From Phoenix dactylifera (Eukaryota > Streptophyta > Magnoliopsida > Arecales > Arecaceae), in assembly GCF_009389715.1 (NCBI RefSeq), contig NC_052399.1, positions 22,577,146 through 22,641,145 of the forward strand: a stretch of 64,000 nucleotides of DNA, given 5' to 3'. Under the pieces are notes generated by a model that was not told the origin of the DNA, did no database searches, and saw only the letters and a list, made by a program, of their open reading frames with translations. Positions 1 through 15,180 of the stretch are shown one piece after another; the stretch's first letter is position 1, and each line of letters opens with the position of its first letter. A program made the position numbers and the translations under genes.

Positions 1-3926
<3,926 letters not shown>

Positions 3927-5529
3927 TTTGTCAATAGAACAAGTTTTAGTGAGGTGGAAATAAATTCATGGCCGCATATATAGATCAGAAATTCAGCCTT
4001 TTTCTCAAGATAGCCTAGCTTTGAATTCTTTGCAGCCCAAATTCTAAGTTAATGCCTAGTTGGCTCTTGTATCATTAGACTGTTGTGTGCTGTTTGCTAT
4101 GCTTGGTTATGATTCCGTATTTATGTATGTAGAAAATCAGATATTCCAGATACCTTGGTAAGCTAATTTAGTGTTTTCTGCATTGTTGTCTGCAACATCT
4201 GTTGTGGAAGAAACGTCTTCGAGTAATATAAATGTTTCAGTGGGAAGCCAGATGGGCGCATGTCTACAAGAAGTTCTTATTAAATATGGCAATTTGTTAA
4301 TAAGACGAGTGCAACTTGCGAAACATCTGAAGGCCGTACAGTATCTGAATGTTTAGTCTGGCCTGGCCTGTGTCCGCACCAGGCTTGGACCATTAATGTC
4401 GTTGCAAGCATGGTTTGAAGAAATTTCTCCTTTTCCACCTATACCCCAGCAAGCTTGGGTGGCTCTAATGAGGCTGTGGACCTTCACGTCTTGGAGACCA
4501 TGATGGGCATTCTTGTGCTTCCTTACCTTGGGTCCCATGGTTAGTAATTTAATTCCTTCAATCAGCATATATCATGCATGTACGGTGCCCTATGATCTTA
4601 AATAAAATGAAGATTTCCTCTCTAAAGTGATAACCTCTGTTTAGTCCAGTTGGTGAACTTTTTGTAGGAACCTGACGTTTCTGCCTATTTCTCATCCCCG
4701 AACTCATCCTCCATTTGCTATCCCCATCTGGCCGGAGAAGTGGTTACGGTATCATAAGTCGATGGGTAGTGACTTTGTTATACATGGTTGAGCACAATAT
4801 ATTGTAGCCTTTGAATTAAGCAAAGAATAAAGCACTTCTGAGGATCTCATCCCCGAACTCATCCTCCATTTGCTAGCCCCATCTGGCCGGAGAAGTTACG
4901 ATATCATAAATCGATGATTAGTTACTTTGTTATACATGGTTGAGCGCAATATGTTGTAGCCTTTGAATTAAGCAAAGAATATAGCACTTCTGAGGTTGTG
5001 GGTGAGCATCCCTTACTCGTGGCATCCGTTGGATGCAAAACTCCTGGTGTGATCCTGACACCAGGTGTAAGCCTTTTTAGTTTACTCTCTCTGAATTTGT
5101 TTTTAGAAATTTTTACTTTATGTTTTTATTATTAAACTATTGTATTATTAATCATCTGTGAAAACCATCCGGTCAGGGCGTTCCGCACGGAAAAAATAAA
5201 AGAATATGCTAACATCACCCAATTTTTACGCTCATTTTGCACCGCACCAGTCTCGGACTGCCACATAAGATCCGCAAATTGTTTGTCCAGCTATCAGCGG
5301 TGAGTGGTGAGGTAAGTCAAGTCGCAGCGTCACTATCTAGGAAGAAGTCATCCATCACAGCCCACCCAGATGCCGCTCGACTGTTTTGCCCTACTTCTCG
5401 GGCACCAAGTTCTGCACCGGTGCGGAGTTCCTTCCATAAAAAGGACGGCAAATACCAAAGAACCGAGGCGAGTTCTACCGCCAGTCTCATTCCAAGGCTT
5501 TTGCAGGTATCCTCGCCTCTCGCTCCCTG
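3927..5529. other. VHA-B 3' UTR and VHA-B/DENR intergenic region
   Basis: Downstream of the VHA-B stop codon this holds the 3' UTR, with AATAAA-like signals (for example AAATAAAATG near 4600), then intergenic DNA. A 155-bp tandem duplication at 4691-4997 is listed separately. Short open frames at 4171-4356 (+) and 4353-4568 (-) have no recognisable domain. The last part (about 5160-5529) becomes GC-richer and leads into the DENR promoter. Confidence 0.6.
4691..4997 (+). repeat. Tandem duplication, unit about 155 bp, two copies
   Basis: The first copy, at 4691-4846, starts CTCATCCCCGAACTCATCC. A second copy with the same start follows at 4847-4997. Both run through CATCTGGCCGGAGAAG, TTTGTTATACATGGTTGAG and GCCTTTGAATTAAGCAAAGA to CACTTCTGAGG. 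The copies differ by a handful of substitutions and a short deletion in the second (GTGGTTACGG versus GTTACG), so the duplication is old. Confidence 0.88.
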
Positions 5530-5536
5530 TATAAAA
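5530..5536 (+). promoter_or_regulatory. Probable TATA box of the DENR gene
   Basis: TATAAAA lies 101 bp upstream of the DENR start codon, in an otherwise GC-richer region. A start site about 30 bp downstream would give a 5' UTR of roughly 75 nt that includes the GA-repeat tract at 5567-5594. Confidence 0.55.
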
Positions 5537-5566
5537 CAAATCGCTCATCGTCTCAGAGAGACAGAG

Positions 5567-5594
5567 AGGGAGGGGGAGAGAGAGAGAGAGAGAG
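5567..5594 (+). repeat. (GA)n tract in the DENR 5' leader
   Basis: A GGGGGAGAGAGAGAGAGAGA-type tract lies between the TATA box and the start codon. GA/CT tracts in plant 5' leaders are common and sometimes bind GAGA-type BPC factors. That role here is inference. Confidence 0.8.
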
Positions 5595-5636
5595 CGAGAA
5601 CGGGGGAAACAAGAGTCGAGGGAGGAGAAGCTTCCG

Positions 5637-8600
5637 ATGGCGGAGAAGCCCCAGCCGGTCCGCGTCCTCTATTGTGGTGTATGCGGCCTCCCGGCGGAGT
5701 ACTGCGAGTTCGGGCCCGACTTTGAGAGGTGCAAGCCCTGGCTCCGCCAGCATGCACCGGACCTCTACCCCGACCTCCTCAAAGGTACCCCTGTGCCCCT
5801 CGCTCTCGCCTTTCCCTCCCCCTCCTTTTTCTTGATCGATGCTTGATTGGTCTCGTTTCCTTCTATTTTGATCTCGGGTTTAGAGGCGACCGAGAAGGAG
5901 GCGGACAAGGCCGCTGATCAGCTGCAGGCGGTGGGGATTTCTGGCGAAGGTGGCGGCGGAGGCGAGGCTTCTTCAGGTACTTTAATTGGTGAATCTTGGG
6001 ATCTCATTGCTTTCTTACTCTGTTCTTTTCTGAAACTTGATCGAGTCCATATTGATGATTTTGCGTAGGGGAAAATAGTGTTACTGGAGGTGGATGAAAA
6101 TTCTTGGCACTGGGGAATTGGAAATTTTAATGTGGAGTTAGGTTAAAAGAGGACCCTCTCTAATATTTTCCAAAGAAAAGTCGTAAGAAGGGATTAATAG
6201 ATGCAATTTCCTATAGCAAAGTTTGTTTTCTTTTGCTCCTTCAAGATCTTTAAACTGTAGAACCAAATAAGGTTGTAGAACCAAATAAGGTTGTAGAACC
6301 AAATAAGGTTGTTTTCCCTACCCATTAACCAGTCTAATATGTTCAAATAGCACTATCTTTTTCTTAGACAGGGTTGCCTTGGCAAAGAGTTGGACACTGT
6401 GAATGTTGCTTTGGTTCATTAAATTTGATCCATATAGATTAGAAACGGTTTGTTGGTTTAACGTTAATATAAGCTTTTTTTTTCAAAGCTCTCTTTGATG
6501 CTTCATGGAATCATCTTGCTAGCCTCCTTAGAATCGCTATATATAATTGTTGCAGTCCTTTTGTTCTCCGCTTAAGTATCTTGAAGTGGGAATGAGAGTC
6601 GAAATCAAATTGTGAACAAGGACAGGGAGTTGCCACCTCTCTCTCCCCCACCCCGGAAAAAAAAAAACCCAACCACCAAAAAAAAAAACAAAAAAACTAG
6701 GAGTGCATATCAAGCACTGCGCTGAATATGATGATATTAATAAGACCTATTATTTTGAGGCTTCATTTTTGGTAAGTGAATTAGTGGTTAAAAATTTTGG
6801 AAGGATAATGATACATCATTTGGACATCAGCAGCATAATAAATATCAATATCTTTCGCTGAGCTATGATTGTCTTGATAGTGTTGTTGGCAAAATATGGT
6901 TAAGAGTGGCTGGAAGTATAAGTAAGTGAGCTCCTTGTGGGAGAAAGATCCTAAAGAAGGTGTGACATTCAATGTAAAAAATTTTGAATATCAAATTATT
7001 TTTCCTTAATGCTGAAACCTGAAGAAATTTTTAAACGCCCCAAAAAACTGGCCACACAAGATGGTTCAATGAGAAATTCATTGTCTTGACAGCAATCCAG
7101 AAGTTAAAGGATTTTACGGTAAATATGACAATCCATATAATATTGGAGAATGTGGTAAAGTATAAAGTATTCTGAGAGGTAAAAGCCACCAAGATACATG
7201 TGTAAACTTCACAATATAATAAAGTCCAAAAAAACTAGGTCTTTGTTACCTAACCTACATGAATGTTATAAATCTTATCCCATCAAAATGCGGTTGGTTC
7301 CCAAAATGTACCAGATGAGAGGCAAATTAAAAGTCTAGTTAGCTAAGCATACAGTTTCGGCAAGTCAAGAATTATTGTTACTATCTTGAACAGTAATTTT
7401 TTAGTTGTTTGATTCCTATTATATTCATTTTGAGTTGACTCAAGGGTTTGATGGATTGTGTTGTGAAAATGAATGATAAGTCAGTCTTGGTTAATAGACT
7501 TTGATTATTGATTATGTTGGCTAGCATAGTTGATAACTCATGTTTGAGGGTAATTATAATGATATGGAACAGCTACCTTGTTAAGCTTGTCATCCCTGAA
7601 CTAAGTCTGATAATTCCTCTATAGTTGAAAGGGGTTAATTAGAAGCTCCAAACCTTTCAAGAAAATGGGTCTTAAGGTTATCGATACATCATTTTTCTAC
7701 TGCTAGTTTCTTCACATGGTCAATCAGAGTATATGTTGTTCAACAAAGCTTCAAGTAGACAGCAGCTTTTGGTTGAACCGTTCATGAGAGGTTTGTAGGA
7801 GTTTTAGCAAGGCTGATGTCATGGCATGGGAAGACTAGTAAACAGCAGGTATCTTTTGATGACTCTTTAACATTTAAAATTCATCCACGAAGAGATACCT
7901 CAAGCAGCCCATTAATCTAGCACCAATTAGGCTGACAGAGTGCTGGCAAGAAAATATAATCTTATTGCTTACCCAAAAAAAACCAATTTTTCAAAGCTAT
8001 ATTCAAGCTTACATGGTTTTATTTTTTATTCAAGAGATCTAATTAGTGGCATTAGGGATGGAAGAGAAGTTTATAGGATATTGAGTGCTTAAGAAGCATA
8101 CTCTGCAAGTTACAAACTGCAGTGCTTAACTTCATGGCACAGTCAACAAAGGCATCACAGATATTTCAAAGACAGAGTTACCTCCATCTTTCAGCACAAC
8201 AGAGTGGAAAATTGGAAAATTTTATACTATTTGCCAAGTAACTGTAGATTTGGATGGCAAGGGAATTTAGAAGATCAATGAATACATGGGGCATTGAGTT
8301 GTCCGATGCACTAAGTAATCATTGCTGTGGATGGTAAAAATAAACAACTGGACTACAAAGAAGAAAAAGAGGTTGTGCACATTGATCTGGAGGATATATG
8401 GATTTTGTTGGTGGATATCAGGTTATAGTCTGTGGCTTCCTCTGATGTTTCTGTGTCATTGGGGTGAATCATGCTTGTTACTCCATAAATGATAACAAAG
8501 CCATATGTGCAGAAATAGGTTGGTGCTACTCCATAATGTATGTTGAGCAAAGAGTGATTAGTTATTATAAGTGAGCACTTAACCGCTTTAGTGGCTGCAA

Positions 8601-11600
8601 TGTTGGAACTTGTAAGCTGTACCTGCTTGAACATTTATGTTAAGCTGCTTTCATGCTTATTTAATTGTCATAGTGGCATTTAGTCCTCTTAACCATCTAA
8701 GAGTAGTGATTGGACGGAAAACGTTGCTGTGTTTCATGCATGACAGTTTTTTACTTCAAATCTAGCAGTAAATATACAATGCCTAATGCACTATCTAATA
8801 CATTTAACGGTTATTATTTCGTCTTCATTATTTGGTGTGCTTTCTTGGGAGTATTGCACAACTTATCATATGTCACATGTAGATGTGATATAAAAAATTT
8901 GTGGATTCCTTGATTAAGTTCTGCACTTGACAATTGAGCCATATATATGGTCATGATTGACTTAAGAATTTACTCACTTTGTATAGGGGAAAACCGAAAC
9001 TTGAAACCTCTAATTCTTTTGTTTGCTTGTTTCTTTTATCCATCTGTTCTCCATTTGCTTTGAGAGCTAATAATATTTTATATTTATTGATCAAAATGTT
9101 CCAACTAACCAAGACATTTTGCTACCACAGACATACACATATAATTTATTAATTCCTGCATAGAGGTTGCTTTTAAATTTATTATATTTTTTCTAACTGC
9201 TTAACCATTTAGTTACCCATTTATATGCTGAATGATGGTTGGCCATCGAATGGACATTTTAGCTACTTTGACCACTTTGATTGGTATTTTTTCATGGTGT
9301 ATTTTCCATGTTGAACTATTTCTATATTTCATGTTAGGTAATTGTTCACTAGTGTATTTACAAAACTTAGGGTTTTTGTTTGATGAATTTGTCCCTACTA
9401 ATTCTGTTAACCTTTGTGCGCTTTGTATATTGCAGGGGCTGCCCTAGGACCTAAGCAAGAAGTGAAACGCCTTCCTGGTGGCAAGATAAAGAAGAAGGTA
9501 ATGTTCCTAAGACTTACTTACCCTTGCTTAGGTTATGAAGATAAAACAATTGTTACTAATCTGACAACAAGAGTTTTGAGATTTTTTTTTGGTAATTAAG
9601 TTTTGAGGTTTATATTTGTAAGATTGATGGACCATTGTGGCATTCTACCTTCATAATTGAGTGGTGATGTACTGATGATAGTCCACCAATCTATATTTGG
9701 CATCTATTTTATTGGCCACAACAGGAAGCTCATGTATGTTGAATGATTGAGGACACCCAAATATAACAACATTTTGGTTCATTTGTAGTTAAACCATAAA
9801 CTATTTAATACCCCCACCCCTTCCCCCTGTTTTTTTCCCTGTAGTTTTATGGACATCATAGCACTTGGGGATAGCTATGTCTAATGTATTTGCTCTTTAT
9901 TTATTGAACATGGATTTGGATTAATGAACTAATAGAAGCCATAAGCTCAAGGATTGACCTTAGTTGGATATGTAATATGTTAAATTTGGAGATACATTAT
10001 ATTCTCGCATTAGTGGAATTTAATTCTGGATTTTGCTATTAGGGTTAGAAGTTGGTGGCTCTTCCATATAATTCCTTGGCATTCTTTTTTACTAATTCTG
10101 GCATTACTGCTCACATGGAAAAACCATGTGGAATTCTATATGATCTATCAGACAGATAGTGCCTTCACCATATCATTCGCTTATGGTCCGGTTTCATGTG
10201 GCTTCACGAATTCGTTTATGTACATATAATTGGCTTGTAGTATCTTCTTTGCTTCCTTTCTTCAAATTTGTGTTAAACATAAATATCATGGCCTTTTTAT
10301 CAAATTTGGTCTGCTTTTAGGTCCTACTTCACAACTGATTCCTGTTCAAGACTAAGTCATTGGAAATATATCTAAGCAACCCAACATTGACTAAGGGCAT
10401 AAGAGCAGTGCATTGCTTTTTGAACCAGATAGCTTAATTTATTGAATTAGCATTCATTGTGTGAAGTTATTGATTTAAAGTTGTTCTATGACTGGCTGTC
10501 AAGTTGATGACAGCCCCTTGTAGTTTAACATGAAATTCTTAACCAACTACATCTCAGCAAGTAGAAATGCCTACCGTAATGTAATGGTTTAAGTCATTGT
10601 ACATCTTTTATTTTCATGTTATGTTGACTAAAATCTGGCTGTAGATATCTTAATGATGAACGTGACTGTCAGATTCTTGTAAAAATGGTTAGGATAATTA
10701 AAAAGTCCTGGATTGCTATTATTTCGTTTGGTTCATGAAAAAATTAAAATTGTTTTTTCTTAATCAGGACTTGGATATCTGAATTATGCACTGATAGGAT
10801 GAATCCTATTCAGATTCTTCTCATGTATTACGTGACTAGCCCGCTTTAGATCATTTTTGATGGAACCCATTTAGTGGATGGTTGTGTATTTAGTTGAGTC
10901 CTGATGAAGACATGCAGCATTTTTTGATTCTTTGTTAGAGTACAAGGATACATTCTTTTTCTAATTAAAATTCCCTTCCTTTCAGGAAAAGCAAGAAGTT
11001 GTTATTGAAAAGATTATCCGCAACAAGCGTAAATGTGTGACTGTTGTGAAAGGCCTAGAGCTGTTTGGTGAGTATTCCTTAGAAGGATTATTAGCACTTT
11101 TTTCAGTTCAAAGTGCTTCAGAAATTCAGCATTATCTACATGTCCATGATCTGTTCGCTAATGATGGAATGGTACTTCAGGTATAAAACTAAGTGATGCT
11201 TCAAAGAAGCTTGGGAAAAAGTTTGCTACCGGAGCTTCTGTTGTTAAGGTGCATCAGCATTTGTTTTTAGAAAAGAAAATGCTTTTGCTGAAATGTTTTA
11301 TATGTCTATACTAACAACTTGGTTTGGATAATTAATTTAAGGGCCCAACTGACAAAGAGCAAATTGATGTCCAAGGGGACATAGCTTATGATATTGTGGA
11401 GTTCCTTACTGAGACTTGGCCAAATGTGAGTGATCTTTATCATCATCCTTCTATTTCATGTGAATTAAATTATGGCATTTATCATGTTACATAAGTTAAA
11501 CATTTTAAAATAGAACATTCTTTTGTCTTAAAACATCATCTAAAAGCTTTTGAATACCAGTTATTAGCACAATGCAAACTTTGTCATAATAAAATTATGG

Positions 11601-11910
11601 CATTTATCATGTTACATAAGTTGAACGTTTTAAAATAAAACATTCCTTTGTCTTAAACATCATCTAGAAACTTTTGTATACCTCAGACACCAGGCAACAT
11701 AGCGTCTCTGCATGCAGGGCCTAACAATATCTACTCAATGACAACATCAGGAGCACACTCCTCTTTTTTTTTCTTTTTTTTTTTTTTTTGCCTACTTGTT
11801 TGAAAGCTGTTTTTTGATGCAAAGGCTAAGTTTTGTTGCTTCCCATGTGCCAGGTGCCTGAAACTGCAATTTTCTTTATTGAAGATGGCAAGAAGGTTGC
11901 TGCTGCCTAG
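5637..11910 (+). CDS. DENR: Density-regulated protein homologue (DENR, SUI1 domain), 197 aa
   Basis: This is a homologue of DENR, which works with MCT-1 on the 40S ribosomal subunit in re-initiation and recycling. Seven exons: 5637-5784, 5884-5976, 9436-9497, 10986-11067, 11181-11248, 11342-11425 and 11854-11910. All junctions keep frame, giving 197 aa, normal for plant members. The N-terminus has a four-cysteine putative zinc site (C13, C16, C23, C32 in VLYCGVCGLPAEYC and later FERCKPWL). A Gly/Glu-rich linker (residues 51-80) follows, then a basic RLPGGKIKKK stretch. The SUI1/eIF1-like fold covers about residues 102-180, including IEKIIRNKRKCVTVVKGLE and FATGASVVKGPTDKEQIDVQ. The protein ends IFFIEDGKKVAAA. 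The start was chosen as the first ATG after the leader and matches the family N-terminus. Intron 2 is 3.46 kb. Confidence 0.95.
5977..9435 (+). other. Intron 2 of the DENR gene
   Basis: A 3.46-kb intron with a GTACTT donor and a TATTGCAG acceptor. It contains an 18-bp triplicate near its 5' end and A-rich runs near 6655-6700. Several short open frames here have no coding features. No transposon ends could be identified. Confidence 0.8.
6256..6309 (+). repeat. 18-bp minisatellite, three copies
   Basis: The unit TGTAGAACCAAATAAGGT occurs three times head to tail (6256, 6274, 6292) with no mismatch, in DENR intron 2. Confidence 0.92.
11468..11685 (+). repeat. Spaced direct duplication in DENR intron 6, period 125 bp
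   Basis: TTATGGCATTTATCATGTTA starts at 11470 and again at 11595. Homology continues through TACATAAGTT, TTTTAAAATA, TTTGTCTTAAA and CATCATCTA, with scattered changes. It lies in the last intron of DENR (11426-11853), which also carries a long T tract near 11765-11789. Confidence 0.85.
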
Positions 11911-12354
11911 TTTTGCATTTTAAGGGAGTAAAAGTTGCCTGTAAAATCTCATATTAGTATATGGAGGAATTTGCCTTTGAGAATATTTGATCATTTCTTT
12001 ATCGTACGTCTACAAAATTATGCCCTTGTTGTCAGATGGATGATTTTCCTGGCCTAAGAAACCATTTTATGTTTTGTCATGACATATATGGGAGTCATAT
12101 GTGGATTTCTCTCCCTGTAGGTTGCCTTGTTCTGTTACAGGGCTTGTTTTTGATCATAAGCAAGTGCACTGTGCAATAAAAAATGTTGCTTGTATCAATG
12201 CTATTTTTCTGCTCTTTGATGTTTTTTCAAGATATCTAGCTTCTCTTTGCTCCAATCCGTGTCGGCTTTCCATCGACAATGACTCTGGACACAGTTCTGT
12301 GCTCTAGCCGACCACTATCAGAGGCTCTGATCAAGTGATGGTGTTAGTCGGCTA
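11911..12354. other. DENR 3' UTR and downstream flank
   Basis: The probable 3' UTR follows the TAG at 11908-11910, with an AATAAA at about 12175-12180. It ends at the left target-site duplication (GTCGGCTA, 12347-12354) of the hAT-like element. No coding potential was recognised. Confidence 0.55.
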
Positions 12355-13409
12355 TAGGGCTGTCAACAGGCCGAGTTGCTCGGGCTCGGCTTGGGCCCGG
12401 CTCGAGCTCGGCTCGTTAGTCAAACGAGCCCGAGTCCAAAATGAAGCCCGTTTAAATCCGAGCCCGAGTAGCTCACGAGCCCGAACAAGCCCAAATGAGG
12501 GCTCAATTTAATTAACAATTTAATTGGGTTCCAATTAAACTTGGACGCAAACCAATTAAATTTTATTTAGCTTAATCAATTTAAATCCCAATCTGATTGA
12601 ACCCAATTGGATTTAGATCAGACCCAATCCGAGCTAACCTAAATTCATTTAATTTTTTTAAATCGAATTGGATTGGTTTGGGTTCGGACTCAACCCGTTA
12701 ACCCGAACCCAACCTGTTAACCTTTTTTTTCTTTTAATCTCTTCTTTTTTCTTTTGGTTTCTCCAGAGTCCAGAACCTTCCGTCTTTCCCTGCTTCCAAG
12801 TTCCAACCCCTCCTTTCTTCTTCGTTCTCCTCGCCGGCTCGCCCCCAAGCCTGAAGCTGATGCCCCCCTCCCCTCCGACGACGGCTATGACGAGGACGAC
12901 GACGATGATGATGCCGTACACCCGATTCCAGCTCTCCGAGAAGCTCCGCCGCCTCCTCCTCTCCCTTCTCCGCCCCCGATGACGACGCCGTACACGGTAT
13001 ACTCGATTCAGCTCTCCCTTCTCCTCTCCAGACTCCGGCTCTCCCTTCTCCGCCCTCGATGACGACGCCGTACTCCCTCCCCTGTGGCCGTGCACCCGCG
13101 GCCGTGCCTGCGGCCGACGCCTGTGCCGGCAGTGCTCGTGGGTGCCCCCTTCTTTCTTCTCTTCTTCTTTTCTTTCTTTCTTTCTTTCTTTCCTTTGTTC
13201 TTCTCTCCTCCGAGCCTCTGACGAATGATGGGGATGGGGATGGGGCGGGCGCAGGCTTGAGCAAACGAGCCCGAGCCGGGCTGTACCAAGCGAGCCCGAG
13301 CTCAATACAGGGCTCGGTATCGAGCCCGAGCCCGAGCCTGGAATTTTCTAGAACGAGTCGACCCGAGCCCGCGGAGGCTTGGGCTCGGCTCGGCTCGTTG
13401 ACAACCCTA
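12355..13409. mobile_element. Non-autonomous hAT-like element, 1055 bp, GC-rich interior
   Basis: The left end TAGGGCTGTCAAC and the right end GTTGACAACCCTA are inverted repeats (12 of 13 match). The next bases on both sides are rich in GAGCCGAG/CTCGGCTCG motifs. Flanks are GTCGGCTA (12347-12354) and GTCGGCCA (13410-13417), an 8-bp target duplication with one mismatch, as hAT transposases make. No transposase is encoded. The interior goes from AT-rich (about 12480-12730) to a CT-rich, GC-rich block (about 12730-13230) with a CTTT microsatellite near 13163-13192. The boundaries come directly from the sequence; the superfamily call is inference from duplication length and TIR style. Confidence 0.85.
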
Positions 13410-13591
13410 GTCGGCCAATACGGACATGGAATAGCATTAAATGTTTCAACATGTAACCAAATTGACCTGTGATGTATGGGCTGGCTCCACTACTACCTCT
13501 GGACTCGATAAGCTCGAGTGTTAATTCTTTAGGCTACGTTTGGGAGAGTTTTTGGAGGGCCAAAAAGTACTTTCTAGCTCTCCAAAATTAT

Positions 13592-13775
13592 TTTTGAATA
13601 AAAAAAGATATTTTGTAAAAATTTCGGAAAGTTGTTTTTGCTTTTCTAGAAAGCTGAAAACAGCTTTTTGAGAGAAACTTTATTTTGGAGCTTTGCGAAA
13701 AAGCTGTTTTCAGCTTTCTAGAAAAGCAAAAACAACTTTCCGAAATTTTTACCAAATATCTTTTTTTATTCAAAA
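13592..13775. repeat. Long inverted repeat: 78-bp arms, 28-bp loop
   Basis: The arm at 13592-13669 is the reverse complement of 13698-13775, with about one mismatch (TTTTGTAAAA against TTTACCAAAT). The arms contain TTTCGGAAAGTTG, CTTTTCTAGAAAGCTG and AAACAGCTTTTT, a sequence style seen in plant foldback and MITE elements. Left of it is GGCTACGTTTGGGAGAG (about 13532). AGCTTTTTATAAAAGCTC-type sequence recurs near 14290-14330, so the hairpin may be one end of a larger element reaching to about 14370. Confidence 0.88.
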
Positions 13776-13849
13776 TGCCCATCCCGCCGCCTCTTCCTCT
13801 TCCATCCATCCCCCTCCTCTTCCTCTCCCACCCATCCTGCTCCTCTCTC

Positions 13850-14215
13850 TCTCCCCCGCCGCCGCCCACGACGCCCTCCCCCTCTTCTCTCTCCTCTTTA
13901 GCTCCATTTCCCCTACCGCGGCCCCCTCTTCCTCGCCGCCACCTCCGACGCCCTCCGCCTTTTCTCCCTCCTCCTCTGCCGTTCCCTCTCCCCTGCCGTT
14001 GTCCCCGACGCCCTCCTCCTCTGTCGCTCCCTCTCCCTCGCAGCCGCTCCCAATGCCCTCTTTCTCTTCTCCATCCTCCTCTGCTGCTCCCTCTCCCCCG
14101 CCCCCGCCCCCGATGCCCTCCGCCTCTTCTTCCTCCCCTGACTGCCTCTCTCTCTCCCCCGACCTCCTCTCCCTCTCCCCCGAAGCTTCTTCTTCCGGCT
14201 TCGCCGCCCATCCTC
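13850..14215. repeat. CT-rich degenerate minisatellite, about 60-bp unit
   Basis: Pyrimidine-rich on the + strand. The landmark CGACGCCCTCC or CGATGCCCTCC recurs at about 13871, 13948, 14008, 14053 and 14113, separated by CTCCTCTGCCGCTCCCTCTC-like filler. Both strands have long open frames only because the composition excludes stop codons. It lies between the hairpin and AGCTTTTTATAAAAGC-type sequence, so it is probably transposon cargo. Confidence 0.7.
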
Positions 14216-15180
14216 CTTTTACTTAGTTTGTTTATCAAACACATGTTAAAGTGCCACGATACTTTAAAAATGTAGTTACCAAATCACAAGCAGCTTTTTA
14301 TAAAAGCTCTACTTCACAAAGCTCTACTTCCAAAAATTTTACTGCCAATAGCTCCTCAAAAAAAGGAGCAATCAACATTCAACTGTCAGCGCCTCGAACT
14401 CAGTCCACTAGAGTTAGGGATCATTGGTTTGATACCAAGACACATTTTTTTAATCTTTTAAAGATAGGCGGAAAGGGTTGGTGAATGATGGATGGATGGG
14501 AAACGTTTTTTTTTTTATGGGAAATATGGATGGATTCCTAGTCCTTTATTTTTTCTTATTCAAAAGAACTGTTGGATGGGTGGGACTGTTGCATTGATTT
14601 ATTTTATTTTAAACCATCAATCGATTATATTTTTATTTTTTTTCGATTTTACCCCTATTCAAATTGTGGACAAGGTCAGGAGAGAGAAGATCGGGTAAAA
14701 AACTTTTTCACCCGTTGTAGCTGCTGTTCTTGGAGACCATTCATCAAACACAGCTTGATGTATCGGTATAAAAACAAATGGTTATGATTGAGAGCGTGCA
14801 GTCATGTGGTGCTATATGTCCCTAAATTCAAACACCCCATGCACCTTTTCCCAAACAAAAATGCTCTGGTACATGCATCTATGAGATAGATTTTCTAACA
14901 TCCATTTTAAGAAGAAAATCTAAAAGTCAAAACAGAACCGAAACTTCTACTAGTATTGAAGACCGATAATCATATAACTTAAAAATAAATAAATAATAAA
15001 TAAAATTGCACCCATGAAGAGAGGCCATCATCCCACAGCCTCTCTTCTTCCTTACCAAGCTTCTCTCCATCCGTCCTCTTTCTTATAAAACCATCTCCTC
15101 CCTCCTTAAGGTCTTTCCCTTTTTTTCCAAATTTCTTTCTCCTCCTCCGAATCCCTCTCTCTTTTTCTCGATAAAAAAAA
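14216..15180. other. Intergenic DNA
   Basis: Contains AGCTTTTTATAAAAGCTC-like sequence (about 14290-14340) that may be the right end of the hairpin element, T-rich runs and no recognisable gene. A CT-rich stretch at about 15040-15170 has TATAAAA at 15084-15090 and looks promoter-like, but no start codon or gene follows it. Confidence 0.5.

Noticed and set aside
12658-13305. Long open frames (up to 215 codons) on both strands inside the hAT-like element
   Set aside because: Low-complexity Arg/Glu/Lys or Pro/Ser/Leu translations produced by CT-rich composition; no domains, and overlapping frames on both strands.
13588-14275. Gly/Arg-rich and Pro-rich open frames of about 200 codons
   Set aside because: They translate a minisatellite and the hairpin arms; the composition excludes stops and no coding pattern is seen.
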